Assembly (NCBI RefSeq): GCF_030268965.1
Contig: NZ_BSSE01000026.1
Coordinates: 38,582-102,581, forward strand
Origin: Microtetraspora sp. NBRC 16547
GTDB lineage: Bacteria > Actinomycetota > Actinomycetes > Streptosporangiales > Streptosporangiaceae
Direction: 5' to 3'
DNA: 64,000 bases
In this document: piece by piece, positions 1 through 10,100 of the stretch
How positions within the stretch are numbered: the first letter of the stretch is position 1
Layout: each line of letters starts with the position of its first letter
Translations under genes and position numbers: made by a program
The notes under the pieces: model-generated
Database searches by the model: none
Told to the model about the DNA's origin: nothing
What the model saw: only the letters and a program-made list of their open reading frames with translations

Positions 1-2
1 CG

Positions 3-926
3 GCGGAGGGCGCGCCGATCGCCGCCGACGAGATGCTCGCCACGATGCGCGACGCCGGTTATGCCGGAACGGACTCCGGCCCCATCGGCTACCTCGGGAC
101 CGGAGCGGAGCTGTCCGACCGGCTCGCACGGCACGGCCTCGGCCTGGCGGGCGGCTGGGTGGACCTCCGGTATGGCGACGCCGCCGGGTTCGAGGAGGAC
201 CTGGACGGGCTGGACGCGGCCCTGGACGTCTTCGCCGGAGTTCCCGTGGACGATCCCCGGTTCGCGCCCCGGCCGACGCTCGCCTGCCCGGCGAACCCGG
301 CGAGATTCGCCCGGCCGGGCGAACCGGTTGACCCGGCGCTGCGGCTGAGCGCGGAGGAGTGGCCGGGGTTCGCCGTCCGGGTGCTTCGCGCCGCCGCCCT
401 GTGCCGGGACCGGGGCCTGGAACCCGTCTTCCACCACCACCTCGGCACCGACGTGGAGACCGTCGAGGAGATCGAGCGGCTGCTCGGACTCACCGATGTG
501 TCCCTCTGCCTGGACACCGGGCACCTGTGGCTCGCGGGCGGCGACCCGGTGGCCGCGATCGGGCGCTGGGCGGGCCGGATCCGTCAGGTGCACGTCAAGG
601 ACGCCTCCCGCGACACGCTCGCCCGGGTCCGCGCGGCGGACGGCGACCTGTGGGAGGCCGTCCGCCGCGGCGTCTTCCCACCGCTCGGCGCGGGCGACCT
701 CGACATCGAGGCCGTGGTCCGCGCGCTCGGGCGGATCGGTTACGAGGGATGGGTCGTCGTCGAGCAGGACGTCGCCGGTACCGGCCGGGGTCTCGGAGCG
801 GTCGCCGCCGACCAGCGGGCCAACCTGGACCGGCTGGCCCTGGCGGGGCTGATCGGCGGCCCGTCTGCCGTTCCACCGGCCCCACCGGCGCCACCGGCGC
901 CGCGAGGGCGCAGGTACGGAGGCTGA
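3..926 (+). CDS. Sugar isomerase/epimerase-type TIM-barrel protein, 5' end outside window
   Basis: The frame is already open at the window edge, so the true start lies upstream; 307 codons are visible. The protein resembles the xylose-isomerase-like/AP endonuclease 2 fold seen in IolE inosose dehydratases and hexulose epimerases: an early strand AGYAGTDSGPIGYL, then HHHLGTDVETVEE, and the expected metal-site positions LCLDTGH, VHVKD and a late VVVEQD. Such enzymes bind a divalent metal and rearrange or dehydrate a sugar or inosose. The final 25 or so residues form a Pro/Ala-rich tail (PPAPPAPPAP). No inositol or sugar genes follow, so the substrate is open. Confidence 0.75.
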   Translation, partial: AEGAPIAADEMLATMRDAGYAGTDSGPIGYLGTGAELSDRLARHGLGLAGGWVDLRYGDAAGFEEDLDGLDAALDVFAGVPVDDPRFAPRPTLACPANPARFARPGEPVDPALRLSAEEWPGFAVRVLRAAALCRDRGLEPVFHHHLGTDVETVEEIERLLGLTDVSLCLDTGHLWLAGGDPVAAIGRWAGRIRQVHVKDASRDTLARVRAADGDLWEAVRRGVFPPLGAGDLDIEAVVRALGRIGYEGWVVVEQDVAGTGRGLGAVAADQRANLDRLALAGLIGGPSAVPPAPPAPPAPRGRRYGG

Positions 927-1053
927 GCCGGGCGGCCTCCGGGGGCGATTCGATCGATTTCGATCACGAATGGATGACCGCTGCCCCCGAATGCCGATAT
1001 TCCCCGCTCCGGCGCGGCAGGGTGGGAGCCATCTCCACACGAGGAGGCGAACG

Positions 1054-2100
1054 GTGGCTCTGGCTCGGGTGACGCGGCTCCCAGCCTCGGCGGCCCTGCC
1101 GTACGCGCTGCGACGGGACACAGGCGGCGCAGGCGGCGGCGCAGGGGGCGCGGCGGCGCGGGAGGAGGCCCTCGCGGCGTTCCTCAAATCGCGCACCAGG
1201 ACCACGGTGGGACGGGTCCTGGAGACCGCGTCCCGGGTGGCTACCCGCAGGCGCCCGGCCGCCGCGCTCAAGGGCGTGGCCGCGACCGACTGGTTCCGCC
1301 TCGACGCCAAGGACGACATCACCGAGAAGTGGTACCCCCAGGGTCTGTCCTGCGGCTCCGACGCCGGGCTGAGCAGCCCGGCGGCGTTCGCCATCAGCTG
1401 GTACTGGAAACCCGACCCCGCGGCCGAGCCGGAAAGGGGGATCCGGGTCAGCTTCCTCAACGTGGCCACGCTGAAGTACGCCCACGTGTTGCTGGTCGAG
1501 CCGGACGCCGCCGGGAACCCCGTGCCGATCAACGTGCACGCGGGCGGGCTCGCCTGGTACAAGAACCTGCTCTACGTGCCCGACACCACGGGCGGCCTGC
1601 GGGTATTCGACCTGCGCAACCTCTGCGAGGGCGGGCTCTTCGGCTACTCGTTCACGCTGCCCCAGTCGGACATGTGGTCCTGCGACCAGGCGCTGGGGGC
1701 GAGGTTCTCGTTCGCGACGCTCGACCGGAGCGCGGATCCCGTGCTGCTCGTGTCCGGTGAGTACCTCACCTCGGGCACCGGGCGCGTGGTCCGCTGGGCG
1801 CTCGCCGCCGACGGCTCACTCGCGACCGACGAAGAGGGGACGGCCGTGCCGGTGGACGCGTACAACAGCCCGGGCCAGAAGATCCAGGGCGCGGTGTCCT
1901 ACAAGGGGCGCTGGTACTTCAGCCAGTCCGGTGGCACAGGGCCGAACGACCGGCTGCTCACCGCGCTCCCCGGCCAGCCCGTCGAGGAGCGCAACTACCC
2001 CAAGGGGCCCGAGGACCTCACCGTGTGGCGGGGGAAGAGCACGGTCTGGACCATCGCGGAGAAGCCCGGAGGCCGGGTCATCCTCGGCGTGCCGCTCTGA
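1054..2100 (+). CDS. Hypothetical beta-propeller-like protein
   Basis: 348 residues. I chose GTG 1054 because GAGGAGG (1041-1047) sits seven bases upstream; an ATG at 970 is in frame but has no ribosome site. The N-terminus is Ala/Gly-rich with a possible weak export signal, not a clear one. The body has the pattern of actinobacterial secreted propeller-like proteins: WYPQGLSCGSDAG, then SFLNVATLKYAHVLLVEP, HAGGLAWYKNLLYVPDTTGG and VFDLRNLCEG, and a late KIQGAVSYKGRWYFSQS. These look like repeated blade strands ending in tryptophan or tyrosine. I recognise the style from streptomycete proteins of unknown role but no catalytic motif. It ends 70 bp before the next gene. Confidence 0.65.
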   Translation: MALARVTRLPASAALPYALRRDTGGAGGGAGGAAAREEALAAFLKSRTRTTVGRVLETASRVATRRRPAAALKGVAATDWFRLDAKDDITEKWYPQGLSCGSDAGLSSPAAFAISWYWKPDPAAEPERGIRVSFLNVATLKYAHVLLVEPDAAGNPVPINVHAGGLAWYKNLLYVPDTTGGLRVFDLRNLCEGGLFGYSFTLPQSDMWSCDQALGARFSFATLDRSADPVLLVSGEYLTSGTGRVVRWALAADGSLATDEEGTAVPVDAYNSPGQKIQGAVSYKGRWYFSQSGGTGPNDRLLTALPGQPVEERNYPKGPEDLTVWRGKSTVWTIAEKPGGRVILGVPL

Positions 2101-2170
2101 TCCGTCCGCCCTGCGACCGGCCGTCTTCCGTGGCCGGGGCCGGGGCGGGCCCGCGGCGTATCGTGGCCGC

Positions 2171-3460
2171 ATGGTGCTCGAACTCGACGGCAGGGAAGTG
2201 AAGATCACCAACCCGGACCGCGTGGTCTTCCCGCGGACGGGACACACCAAGGGCGATCTGGTCGCCTACTACCAGGCGGTGGCCGACGGCGCCCTGCGCG
2301 GCGTCGCGGACCGCCCGGTCATCCTCAAGCGGTACGTCCACAGCGTCGAGGACCCGCCGTTCTTCCAGAAGCGGGCGCCGGCGAAACGGCCCGAGTGGAT
2401 CGAGGTCGCCGAGCTCGCCTACCCGTCCGGGCGCAGCGCCGACGAGGTCGTCATCCGCGACCTCGCGCACCTCCTCTGGACGGTGAACCTGGGCTGCGTC
2501 GACCTCAACCCCCATCCCGTACGCGCCGCGGACCTCGACCACCCCGACGAGCTGCGGATCGACCTGGACCCGGTGCCCGGCGTCGGGTGGGAGCAGATCG
2601 TCCGGGTCGCACTGCACGCCAGGGACGTGCTGGAGGACCACGGCCTCGCCGCGTGGCCCAAGACGTCCGGCTCGCGCGGCTTCCACGTCTACTCCCGGAT
2701 CGCGACCCGCTGGACGTTCCGTGAGGTGCGGCGGGCCGCCGAGGCGGTCGCCCGCGAGGTGGAGCGGCGCGCCCCCGAGATCGCGACCAGCCGCTGGTGG
2801 AAGGAGGAGCGGCAGGGCGTCTTCGTGGACTACAACCAGAACGCCAGGGACCGGACCGTCGCCTCGGCCTACTCCGTGCGGCCGACCGGACACGTCTCCA
2901 CGCCGCTCGGCTGGGACGAGGTGGAGCGGTGCCGCCCGGACGCGTTCACGATCATCACGGTCCCCGAGCGGCTGGCCGCGGCCGGCGACCCCTGGGCGCC
3001 CATGGACGGGACGGCCGGGTCGCTGGACGCGCTGCTCGAGCTCGCCGAGGCGCAGGGACCCCGACCGTCGCCCGCCAAGGACTCGAAGGACTCCAAAGAC
3101 GCTGAAGACGCTGAAGGCGCCGAGGACTCCATAGGCACCAAGAGGGCCAAGGATGCCAAGAAGGCCGAGGATGTCGGTGAGGCCGGTGAGGTCAAAGGCC
3201 GCCGCCGGCCGGTCAAGCCCCTCATCGAGATCGCCCGCGCCGGGACGGTGGACGAGGCCATGGTCGGCTTCGAGCGCTGGAAGGCCCGCCACCCCGGCGT
3301 CGCCCGCCTGCTCCGGCCAGCCGACGTGCTGGTCGACTCCATGCGCGGCCGCAGCTCGACCTGGACGCGGATCCGGGTCAACCTCCAGCACGTCCCCGAG
3401 GCGGAGCGGCCCGCCCAGGAGCCGCTCGAGGTCGACTACGACCCGTGGCGCGGCCGGTAG
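2171..3460 (+). CDS. ligD: LigD-like NHEJ polymerase/primase domain protein
   Basis: 429 residues from ATG 2171. Residues 1-300 match the archaeo-eukaryotic primase fold of the LigD polymerase domain, which fills gaps with NTPs during non-homologous end joining with Ku. Visible signatures are the metal-binding DLD (residues 131-133), the nucleotide-binding SGSRGFHVY near 167-175, and VFVDYNQNARDRTVASAYS, where the third carboxylate lies. No ligase or nuclease domain is present, so this is a stand-alone polymerase. A low-complexity linker of alternating Lys/Asp/Glu/Ala (KDSKDSKDAEDAEGAED) joins it to a C-terminal block of about 80 residues rich in basic and tryptophan positions. No Ku gene is in the window. 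The 3' end overlaps the convergent GMC gene by 25 bp. Confidence 0.88.
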   Translation: MVLELDGREVKITNPDRVVFPRTGHTKGDLVAYYQAVADGALRGVADRPVILKRYVHSVEDPPFFQKRAPAKRPEWIEVAELAYPSGRSADEVVIRDLAHLLWTVNLGCVDLNPHPVRAADLDHPDELRIDLDPVPGVGWEQIVRVALHARDVLEDHGLAAWPKTSGSRGFHVYSRIATRWTFREVRRAAEAVAREVERRAPEIATSRWWKEERQGVFVDYNQNARDRTVASAYSVRPTGHVSTPLGWDEVERCRPDAFTIITVPERLAAAGDPWAPMDGTAGSLDALLELAEAQGPRPSPAKDSKDSKDAEDAEGAEDSIGTKRAKDAKKAEDVGEAGEVKGRRRPVKPLIEIARAGTVDEAMVGFERWKARHPGVARLLRPADVLVDSMRGRSSTWTRIRVNLQHVPEAERPAQEPLEVDYDPWRGR

Positions 3461-5829
3461 ACCTCCCACAGCTCGCCGAGGAAGAACCTGCCGAACCTGG
3501 CCAGCGCCGCCGCGCCCCCCGGCCCCTCCGTACGGAACGTCGTGAGCATCCTGGCCAGATCGGACGGAAGTATGTGCAGCGTGCCCGCCGCGACCACCGG
3601 CGCCGTGTCGTCCTCGCCCTCGGCCACCCGGCCGTCGAGAAGCCGGGCGAGCATCGTCGTGGTGTCCGGCCAGACCCGGGTCGGCGGGCCGGGACGCACG
3701 TCCTTCCAGCCCACGAGGGTGCGAGGCCGGCCCTGGCCGTCGGTGAACTGCAACCGATAGCGCATCTCCCTGCGCCCCGGGCGGTCGCCCGGGGCGAAGA
3801 GGTTGAACCAGCCCCGCTCGATCGGACGCCGGCCCCCGCACATGGCGGCGTCGATCCATCCCTCGGCCCGCGCCGGATGCTCCGGCTCGGCCAGGAAGCG
3901 ATTCACGTCGTCGGCGGTCACGGTCAGCCGGAAGGCGAACCGGCCGCCCTCGGGCATGCCGTCGAGCTCGCGCGGATCCGTCAGGCCGGGGGCGAGGAAA
4001 CCGCGCATCTCCTCCACGAACGACAGCGACGTGCGACCGCCCGTTTCGCCCGGGCCGCCCAGACAGGCCGGGTCGTCCGGGCGGTCGCACGCCGCGCCTC
4101 CCCCCACACCGCCCGCCGGGAGCGCCGGTGGCCCGGCCTCCAGCAGGCGGGTGCACATGCGGTCCGCCAGGGCCGCGATGGTGAGCGACGGATTGGCCCC
4201 CACCGGCCCCGGCATCGCCGCGCCGTCCGCGACGTACAGGCCGGGGAAGCCGAAGACCTCGCCGTGGGCGTCGCACACCCCCTCGCCGGGGTGGCGGCCC
4301 ATGGGCACCCCGCCGAGCGGATGCACCGTGATGGTCCGGTCGCGGTGCCACGCCGGGCTGTCGGCGTACTCGGCCCCGAGCACATGGCCGATCCGCCGCA
4401 TGGCGGCCCGCACCCGTCGGACGTACTCCTCGCTCGTCTCGGCCGTCCAGACGACGTCGAGCCGCCCGTCCCGCAGCCTGAGCACGCCGTCCGGCACGTC
4501 CCGGCCCATGCCGAGCAGCGGCAGCGAGCTGCCCGAGAGGTCACCCGACCCGATCAGCGCGGCGATCTCCGCCGACATGTTCGTGTCGTGTCCGGCCAGC
4601 GCGCGTAGCCGGTCGACGGCGAACCGGGCCACCCGGCCCAGCTCGCCGCGTACGTCCGCGCCCTCGACCAGCCAGTCCACGAAGCCCGGGTAGCCGCCCT
4701 CCTCGATGTACGCCCCACGGCCTCCCTCACCGTCCGGCAGCCGGATGGCGCTGGTGATGACCGGCCCATGGCTGGCGCTGATCGGAATCGTCCGGCTGCG
4801 GTCCCTCGCCCTGAGCAGGAAGGACAGGATGTCGCCGTTGCCGGAGAACCGGGTGCCGAGGGTCCCGCTCAGGCCCGGGAAATGCGCCCGGTTCTTCAGC
4901 AGCAGGTACGACGTCCCGAGCGTGCCGGCGGCCAGCACGAGACGGTCGCACGTGATCGTTCCGGTGACGCGCCCGGCCGGATCGGCGGGGTCGTGCCGCA
5001 CGTAGTCGACCGCGTAGCCGCCGCGATGCCCGTCACCCTGCCGGCCCCCGTGACCGCCCTGCCCGCTCCCATGCCCGCTCCCGTGCCAGGGCCTGATCGT
5101 CTTGACCTCGTGCAGGGTGCGCAGGTCGGCGCCATGATGCCGGGCCGCGGCGAGATAGGTGTGGTCGAGGCTGTTCTTGGCGCCGTCGTTGCAGCCGATG
5201 TCGCACTCGCCGCACAACCGGCAGGTACGGCGCAGCACGCCGTGCATGCTGCCGTACTCCGGGTCCACGACGGGCAGGCCGAGACCCGGCTCCGCACCGG
5301 GGGAGGGGGCGAAGCTGATCGCCAGCGGCGGCAGCCGCCAGTCGAGGCCCAACTCGGCCGCCGCGTCCCGCATCGCCCCGGTCTTCAGCGTGCCCGAATA
5401 GGCCGGCCGGTCGAACGGGTACGGCGTCACGCCGATCATGCGCTCCACCGCGTCGTAGTGCGGGTCGAGGTCGGCCCGGCTCACCGGCCAGGACTCGTAC
5501 CCGCCGCCCGGCAGCGGCTCCTCGTGGACGAAGGTGTCCTCGTCCTTGCGCAGCAGCACGTTGGCGTAGATCAGCGAGCCGCCGCCGAGGCCGCTCGCCA
5601 CCACCGAGTCGCAGTCGCGGAAGCTCCACACGTCGAACATGCCGTACAGGTGCTCGGCGGGGTCCCAGAAGGCGCGGCCCATCTGGGACGGGCTACGCGG
5701 GAACGACCCCGGCGGGTACGGCCGGCCGCGTTCGAGTACGACCACCGACAACCCGGCCTCGGCGAGCCGGTAGGCCGCGACCGAGCCGCCGAAACCGGAG
5801 CCGACGACGACGGCGTCCACATGTTCCAC
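3436..5829 (-). CDS. GMC-family oxidoreductase with extra C-terminal domain
   Basis: 797 residues, GTG start at 5829, one base after the stop of the hydrolase gene, so the two are translationally coupled. Residues 1-30 hold the FAD dinucleotide motif VVGSGFGGS; GLGGGSLIYANVLL at 80-93 and HPLGGVPMG near 515 are GMC signatures, the latter carrying the active-site His. The closest known class is the cholesterol-oxidase/long-chain alcohol oxidase group. Cys203, 206, 209 and 213 form CRLCGECDIGC, a C-x2-C-x2-C-x3-C pattern. About 190 residues beyond the GMC core (after residue 600) form an additional domain that I cannot name. A membrane-lipid or steroid substrate is plausible but inferred from family and the lipase-like neighbour. 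Confidence 0.85.
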   Translation of the reverse strand: MEHVDAVVVGSGFGGSVAAYRLAEAGLSVVVLERGRPYPPGSFPRSPSQMGRAFWDPAEHLYGMFDVWSFRDCDSVVASGLGGGSLIYANVLLRKDEDTFVHEEPLPGGGYESWPVSRADLDPHYDAVERMIGVTPYPFDRPAYSGTLKTGAMRDAAAELGLDWRLPPLAISFAPSPGAEPGLGLPVVDPEYGSMHGVLRRTCRLCGECDIGCNDGAKNSLDHTYLAAARHHGADLRTLHEVKTIRPWHGSGHGSGQGGHGGRQGDGHRGGYAVDYVRHDPADPAGRVTGTITCDRLVLAAGTLGTSYLLLKNRAHFPGLSGTLGTRFSGNGDILSFLLRARDRSRTIPISASHGPVITSAIRLPDGEGGRGAYIEEGGYPGFVDWLVEGADVRGELGRVARFAVDRLRALAGHDTNMSAEIAALIGSGDLSGSSLPLLGMGRDVPDGVLRLRDGRLDVVWTAETSEEYVRRVRAAMRRIGHVLGAEYADSPAWHRDRTITVHPLGGVPMGRHPGEGVCDAHGEVFGFPGLYVADGAAMPGPVGANPSLTIAALADRMCTRLLEAGPPALPAGGVGGGAACDRPDDPACLGGPGETGGRTSLSFVEEMRGFLAPGLTDPRELDGMPEGGRFAFRLTVTADDVNRFLAEPEHPARAEGWIDAAMCGGRRPIERGWFNLFAPGDRPGRREMRYRLQFTDGQGRPRTLVGWKDVRPGPPTRVWPDTTTMLARLLDGRVAEGEDDTAPVVAAGTLHILPSDLARMLTTFRTEGPGGAAALARFGRFFLGELWEVYRPRHGS

Positions 5830-5830
5830 G

Positions 5831-6973
5831 TCAGTGCCGCTTCAGGAAGTCGAGGATCCGGGGGAACACGTCCACGTGCGCGTTCTTTCCGATCATCGGG
5901 TCGATGTGCCCGTAACCGGGAAGGATCTCCAGCTCGTGCCGGCCGGGCGCGACCCGCTCCAGGATCCGGTGCGCGACGATGTTGGAATCGGTGAACACGT
6001 CGTTGTGGTCGCCCGTCAGGAAGAGGATCGGCGTTCCCGGCCGCGCCGGGTTCGCCAGGTGATGTCCGAGATAGTCGCCGGGAAGCCCGGCGTGCCGCGG
6101 GTCGCCCGGATCGAGCCGCACCGCGCGCCCGGCCGCCACCATCGCCGCGACGTGCCGGTAGTAATGCAGGCCGGCGGCGCCGTTCAGGTCGGCCAGCCGC
6201 TCGTGGACGTGCGTCTCCGGGCGGAGGTTCCCGTGCCGGTACATCGCGGGCCGGCCGCTGCCCCACATGAAGCTCTGCATGTGGCAGGCCGGCTCCCGGC
6301 ATTCGGGGTGGGCCAGTGACACGGCCCCGGCCAGGAGGCGGCGCCGGGAGAGCGGTGGCGCGTCGGCGAACCGCGGGTCCAGGCAGGGCAGGCCGAGGAC
6401 GTGCTCCAGGAGGGCGGGGCCGAGCTTCAGCTTGAGCCGCGCCCACGGGTGCACCCGTGGGATCGGCCCGACGCTGTTGGCGACCAGGCTGGCGACGCCA
6501 CCACCCGGACCGTCCTCGACGGTGTCAAGAGCGCCCCCGAACAGGCTCATGTGGAACGACACCGACCCCAGGCAGTGCGCGATCACGTGGATCCGCCGCG
6601 CCCCAACGTGGCGGCGGAGTTCACGCAACGCGGCCGGGTGGTCGAAGTGCGCGATGTCGTCCAGGCTGTGCCTGCGCGTCTCGACGTTGTACGGGAACCG
6701 GTTGCTCATCCGGAAGTCGAGCGCCCAGACGTCCCCGAACCCGTTGCCGTGCAGGAACCTGACCAGGTTCGTGTGCTCCGGCATGATGAACATGTCGCTG
6801 GACGACGTCAGCCCGTGGATCAGCAGCACGACGTCGCCCTCGGAGGAGCCCGGCCCGGGGTCGAGATACCGGGTCAGCGTGAGCCCGAGATCGTCCTCGG
6901 TCGTGAACGGGTGGACCGACACTGTCGCGCCGGACACACCGTCCAGCGTGAAACGCGGAATGTTGTGGTCCAT
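5831..6973 (-). CDS. Alpha/beta hydrolase with cysteine at the nucleophile position
   Basis: 380 residues. The fold is clear: an oxyanion-hole strand VVLLIHGLTSSSD (48-60), a nucleophile elbow IAHCLGS (131-137), an acid loop FLTGDHNDVF near 316, and GYGHID near 353-358 supplying the histidine. The elbow reads A-H-C-L-G, so the usual serine is Cys134, as in PHA synthases and dienelactone hydrolase. No signal peptide is seen. It is the first gene of a two-gene unit with the GMC oxidoreductase. In other actinobacteria related hydrolases and GMC enzymes occur together, which suggests successive steps on one lipid or sterol ester. Substrate and whether it hydrolyses or transfers acyl groups are undetermined. 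Confidence 0.85.
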   Translation of the reverse strand: MDHNIPRFTLDGVSGATVSVHPFTTEDDLGLTLTRYLDPGPGSSEGDVVLLIHGLTSSSDMFIMPEHTNLVRFLHGNGFGDVWALDFRMSNRFPYNVETRRHSLDDIAHFDHPAALRELRRHVGARRIHVIAHCLGSVSFHMSLFGGALDTVEDGPGGGVASLVANSVGPIPRVHPWARLKLKLGPALLEHVLGLPCLDPRFADAPPLSRRRLLAGAVSLAHPECREPACHMQSFMWGSGRPAMYRHGNLRPETHVHERLADLNGAAGLHYYRHVAAMVAAGRAVRLDPGDPRHAGLPGDYLGHHLANPARPGTPILFLTGDHNDVFTDSNIVAHRILERVAPGRHELEILPGYGHIDPMIGKNAHVDVFPRILDFLKRH

Positions 6974-7102
6974 CTCGTTACCCCTCCTTGACGGCGTTTA
7001 TGTTCCCAATGCCGCACATGTCGGCGGCATCGTGGAAAACCCGTACTTGTCCCGCACAGGTGGTACTCAGGGGACACGCGGCTCCCGCTCGGCTCCGCCG
7101 GG

Positions 7103-10100
7103 TCAGCTCGGGCGGCTCAGGGCCGTCGCCACGCCGACCCGCGACGAGACGTCGAGCTTGGCGAAGACCCGCGAGAGGTGGGTCTCGACGGTCCTGACGC
7201 TGAGGAACAACCGCTGCGCGACCTGCTGATTGGTGAGCCCGTCGGCGACCAGCAGGGCCACCTCCAGCTCCCTCGGGGAGAGCCCGAACGGTGCGCCCCC
7301 CTTCCCCGGGGGCGCGCCCGCCACCCGGACACCCAGGCGGCGCAGCTCGCGGTCGGTTCGCGCCTTGAGGTTCCGCGCGCCACACGCGTCGAAGGCGGCC
7401 GCCGCGGCCTTCAGGTCCTCCCGCGCCCGCGCCCGCTCCCCGGCCTCCAGATGCGCCAGACCGGCGGCCAGCAGGGCTCGCCCGGCGTCGAGCCGCCGCT
7501 CCGCCGCGGCGAGCAGACCGGCCGCCTCCCGCGCGGCCGCGGCGGAGCGGGCCGGTTTCCGCGCCCGGAGCGCGTGCGCCCGGGCGAGCGGGACGAGCCC
7601 CGAGAAGGCGGGCAGATGGGGATCGTCCATCGCCGCGGCGCGGTCCGCCCAGGCCGTCGCCTGCTCCGGGCGGCCGAGTTCGGCGGACACCTGCGCCAGC
7701 GTCTCGCAGGAGAGCAGCAGCGTGCCCCGGTCCAGGCGCGGCGCGGAGAACCTGTCGCAGGCGTCCAGCACGGCCTCCGCGCCCTCCTCCAGACGACCTG
7801 TGTTGATCAGAGCCTGCCCCCGGGCGTGCCGGGCCATCGCGCCCCACACCTCGCCGCCGCCGACGCCGCGCCGTACCGCCTCCTCGCCGGCGAGGATCGC
7901 CGCCTCGTCGTCGCCGGCCCAGGACGCGGCCAGGCAGCGCTGGGTGAGCGCGAAGACGAGCTGCTGCCCGGAGTCCAGCAGCCTGGCCTCCTCCTCCGAC
8001 TCCTCCGCCGTCGCCAGGGCGTCGGCCAGCCGGCCCGTCATCACGAGGGTCCGTGCCTTCCCGGCCAGCAGATTCGTCAGGATGTAGCTCTGCCCGGTCG
8101 CGTCGGCCACCCCCGCCGCCCGGTCGAAGTGCCGCAACGCCTCGCCGTGCCTGCCGAGGTTCATCTCGGCCCAGCACAGCCACGAGATGGCATCCAGCCA
8201 CTCGGCCAGATGGTCGTCGGGCGCGGCCGCCATCAGCCGCCCGGCCGTCTCGGCGTAGCGCACGGCCTCGGCGCTGCGGCCCGCCGCGTACGCCGGCATG
8301 GGCCGCAGCGCCGCCACCGCCACCGCCAGGCCGGGCTCCCAGCCCTCCGCGGCGTCCGGCATCAGGTCGAGCACGGCCTGCGCCGCGTCGAAGTCGACGC
8401 GCATGAGGCTCTCGGCCACCAGCCGCATCCGCAGCGGCACGGCGGCGGCCGCCCGCGGGTTCGGCATCCGGCCCAGCTCGTCGAGGAGGAGCGCGCGGGC
8501 CTCGTGCGGGCGGTCGAGCTGGCGCTCCATCAGCGCGCACAGCCGCGCCGCCCTGCCCCTGCGCGGGTAGTCGTCGGCGGGCAGGATCCGCAACAGTTCG
8601 CGGGCCGTGTCCCGGCCCTCCGCCAGCCGCCCGCTGACGCCCTGGGCCCGGCTGAGCTCCAGCAGCAGCTCCATCCGGGAGTCGCGGGTGCCGGAATCGT
8701 CGGGCATCAGCCGTACCGCCGCCTGCAGCCAGTGCGCGGACGTGGCGGGCGCGTGCGCGGCGACCGCGCGGGCGGCCTCGACCAGCACCTCGACGGCGCG
8801 CCGATCCCCGAAGGACCCGGACCGCTCCAAATGGCCCGCCTGGGCGACGGCGGGCGCGCCGACCGCGGCCAGGCGGGCGGCGATCCGCGCGTGCGCGCCC
8901 ACCCGCCAGCCGGCCGCCGCCGACTCGTAGACGGCACGCCGGACCAGCGGATGCCGGAACCGGAACCGGCCGCCGTGCGCCCGGACGATGTCGCGCTGGG
9001 CCAGCTCGTCCAGGGCGTCCAGCGTGGCGTCCCTGGGGATCTCGGCCGCGACGGCGGCGATGTCCGGGTCGAACTCGTCGGCTGCGACGGCCGCGCCCTG
9101 CGCCACCAGCAGGGCGCCGGTCGACAGTTCGCCCAGTTCGACCTGGAGGGCGGCGAGCACGGTCGGCGGCAGCGCCCCCGGGGCTCCCAGCGCGCCCTCC
9201 TCCATCCTGGCCAGGGCCTCCAGATAGAAGGGGTTGCCTCCGCTCGCCTCGTACAGGGTCCGGCCGCGTCCCTTGCTGAACCGCGGGCCGAGGAGCTCCT
9301 CGGCCTCGTCGGGCGCGAGCGGGCCGACCGTGATCTCGTGGCCGCGCACGCCCGCGCCCAGGGGGAGCGTTGCCAGCCGGGGCGGGGCCTGGGCGGGACG
9401 GAAGGCGACGGCGAGCAGCACCGGCCCGGCGGGCGGGTGGCGCGTGATGTGGTCGAGGAACTCCAGTGAGCTCTCGTCGGCCCAGTGCACGTCGTCGAGG
9501 ATCAGGACGAGCCCGCGCGGTCCCGACAGCGTGTCCACCATCTGCCGCACGGCGCGGTGGAGCCGATAGCGCGCGAGGCCACTCCGGTCTGTGCCGTGCC
9601 GCTCCGTGCCGTGCCGCTCCGTGGCGTTCTGCTCCGTGGCGTTCTGCTCCGCGCCGTGCCCGGTGCCGCTCCGGTCCTGGTACGGCTCGGCGGACTCCCC
9701 GAAGTGCGTCCGCTCCCGATGGTCTCCGGCGTGGTGGGGGGCGAGGGCGGGGAACACGGTCGCCAGCAGCCGGGCCGTCGCCGGGCCGAGGGTGTCGGCG
9801 ATCTCCTGGCGCCGGGTCTCCAGGTGGTCGTCGAGCGCGTCGACCAGCGGACTGAACGGCATCATCTGCTCGAACTCGGCGGCCCTGCCCCACATCGTGA
9901 CGCGGCCGAGGTCAGCGGCCATCGTGGCGAGCTCGCCGAGCAGCCGGGTCTTGCCCACTCCGGGGTCACCCGCCAGCGCCAGGAACCGGAATCCGTCCCG
10001 CCCGCTCGTGCCGAGCGCGTCCCGCAGGGCGGCCAGCGCGTCCCGCCGCCCGACCAGAGGCGTGGGAGCACCTGGTACGGCTGGCCCGGCCGTACGACCC

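Noticed and set aside
6978..9893. 971-codon minus-strand frame
   Set aside because: Overlaps the LAL regulator in a different frame on the same strand; composition is low-complexity Arg/Gly/Pro.
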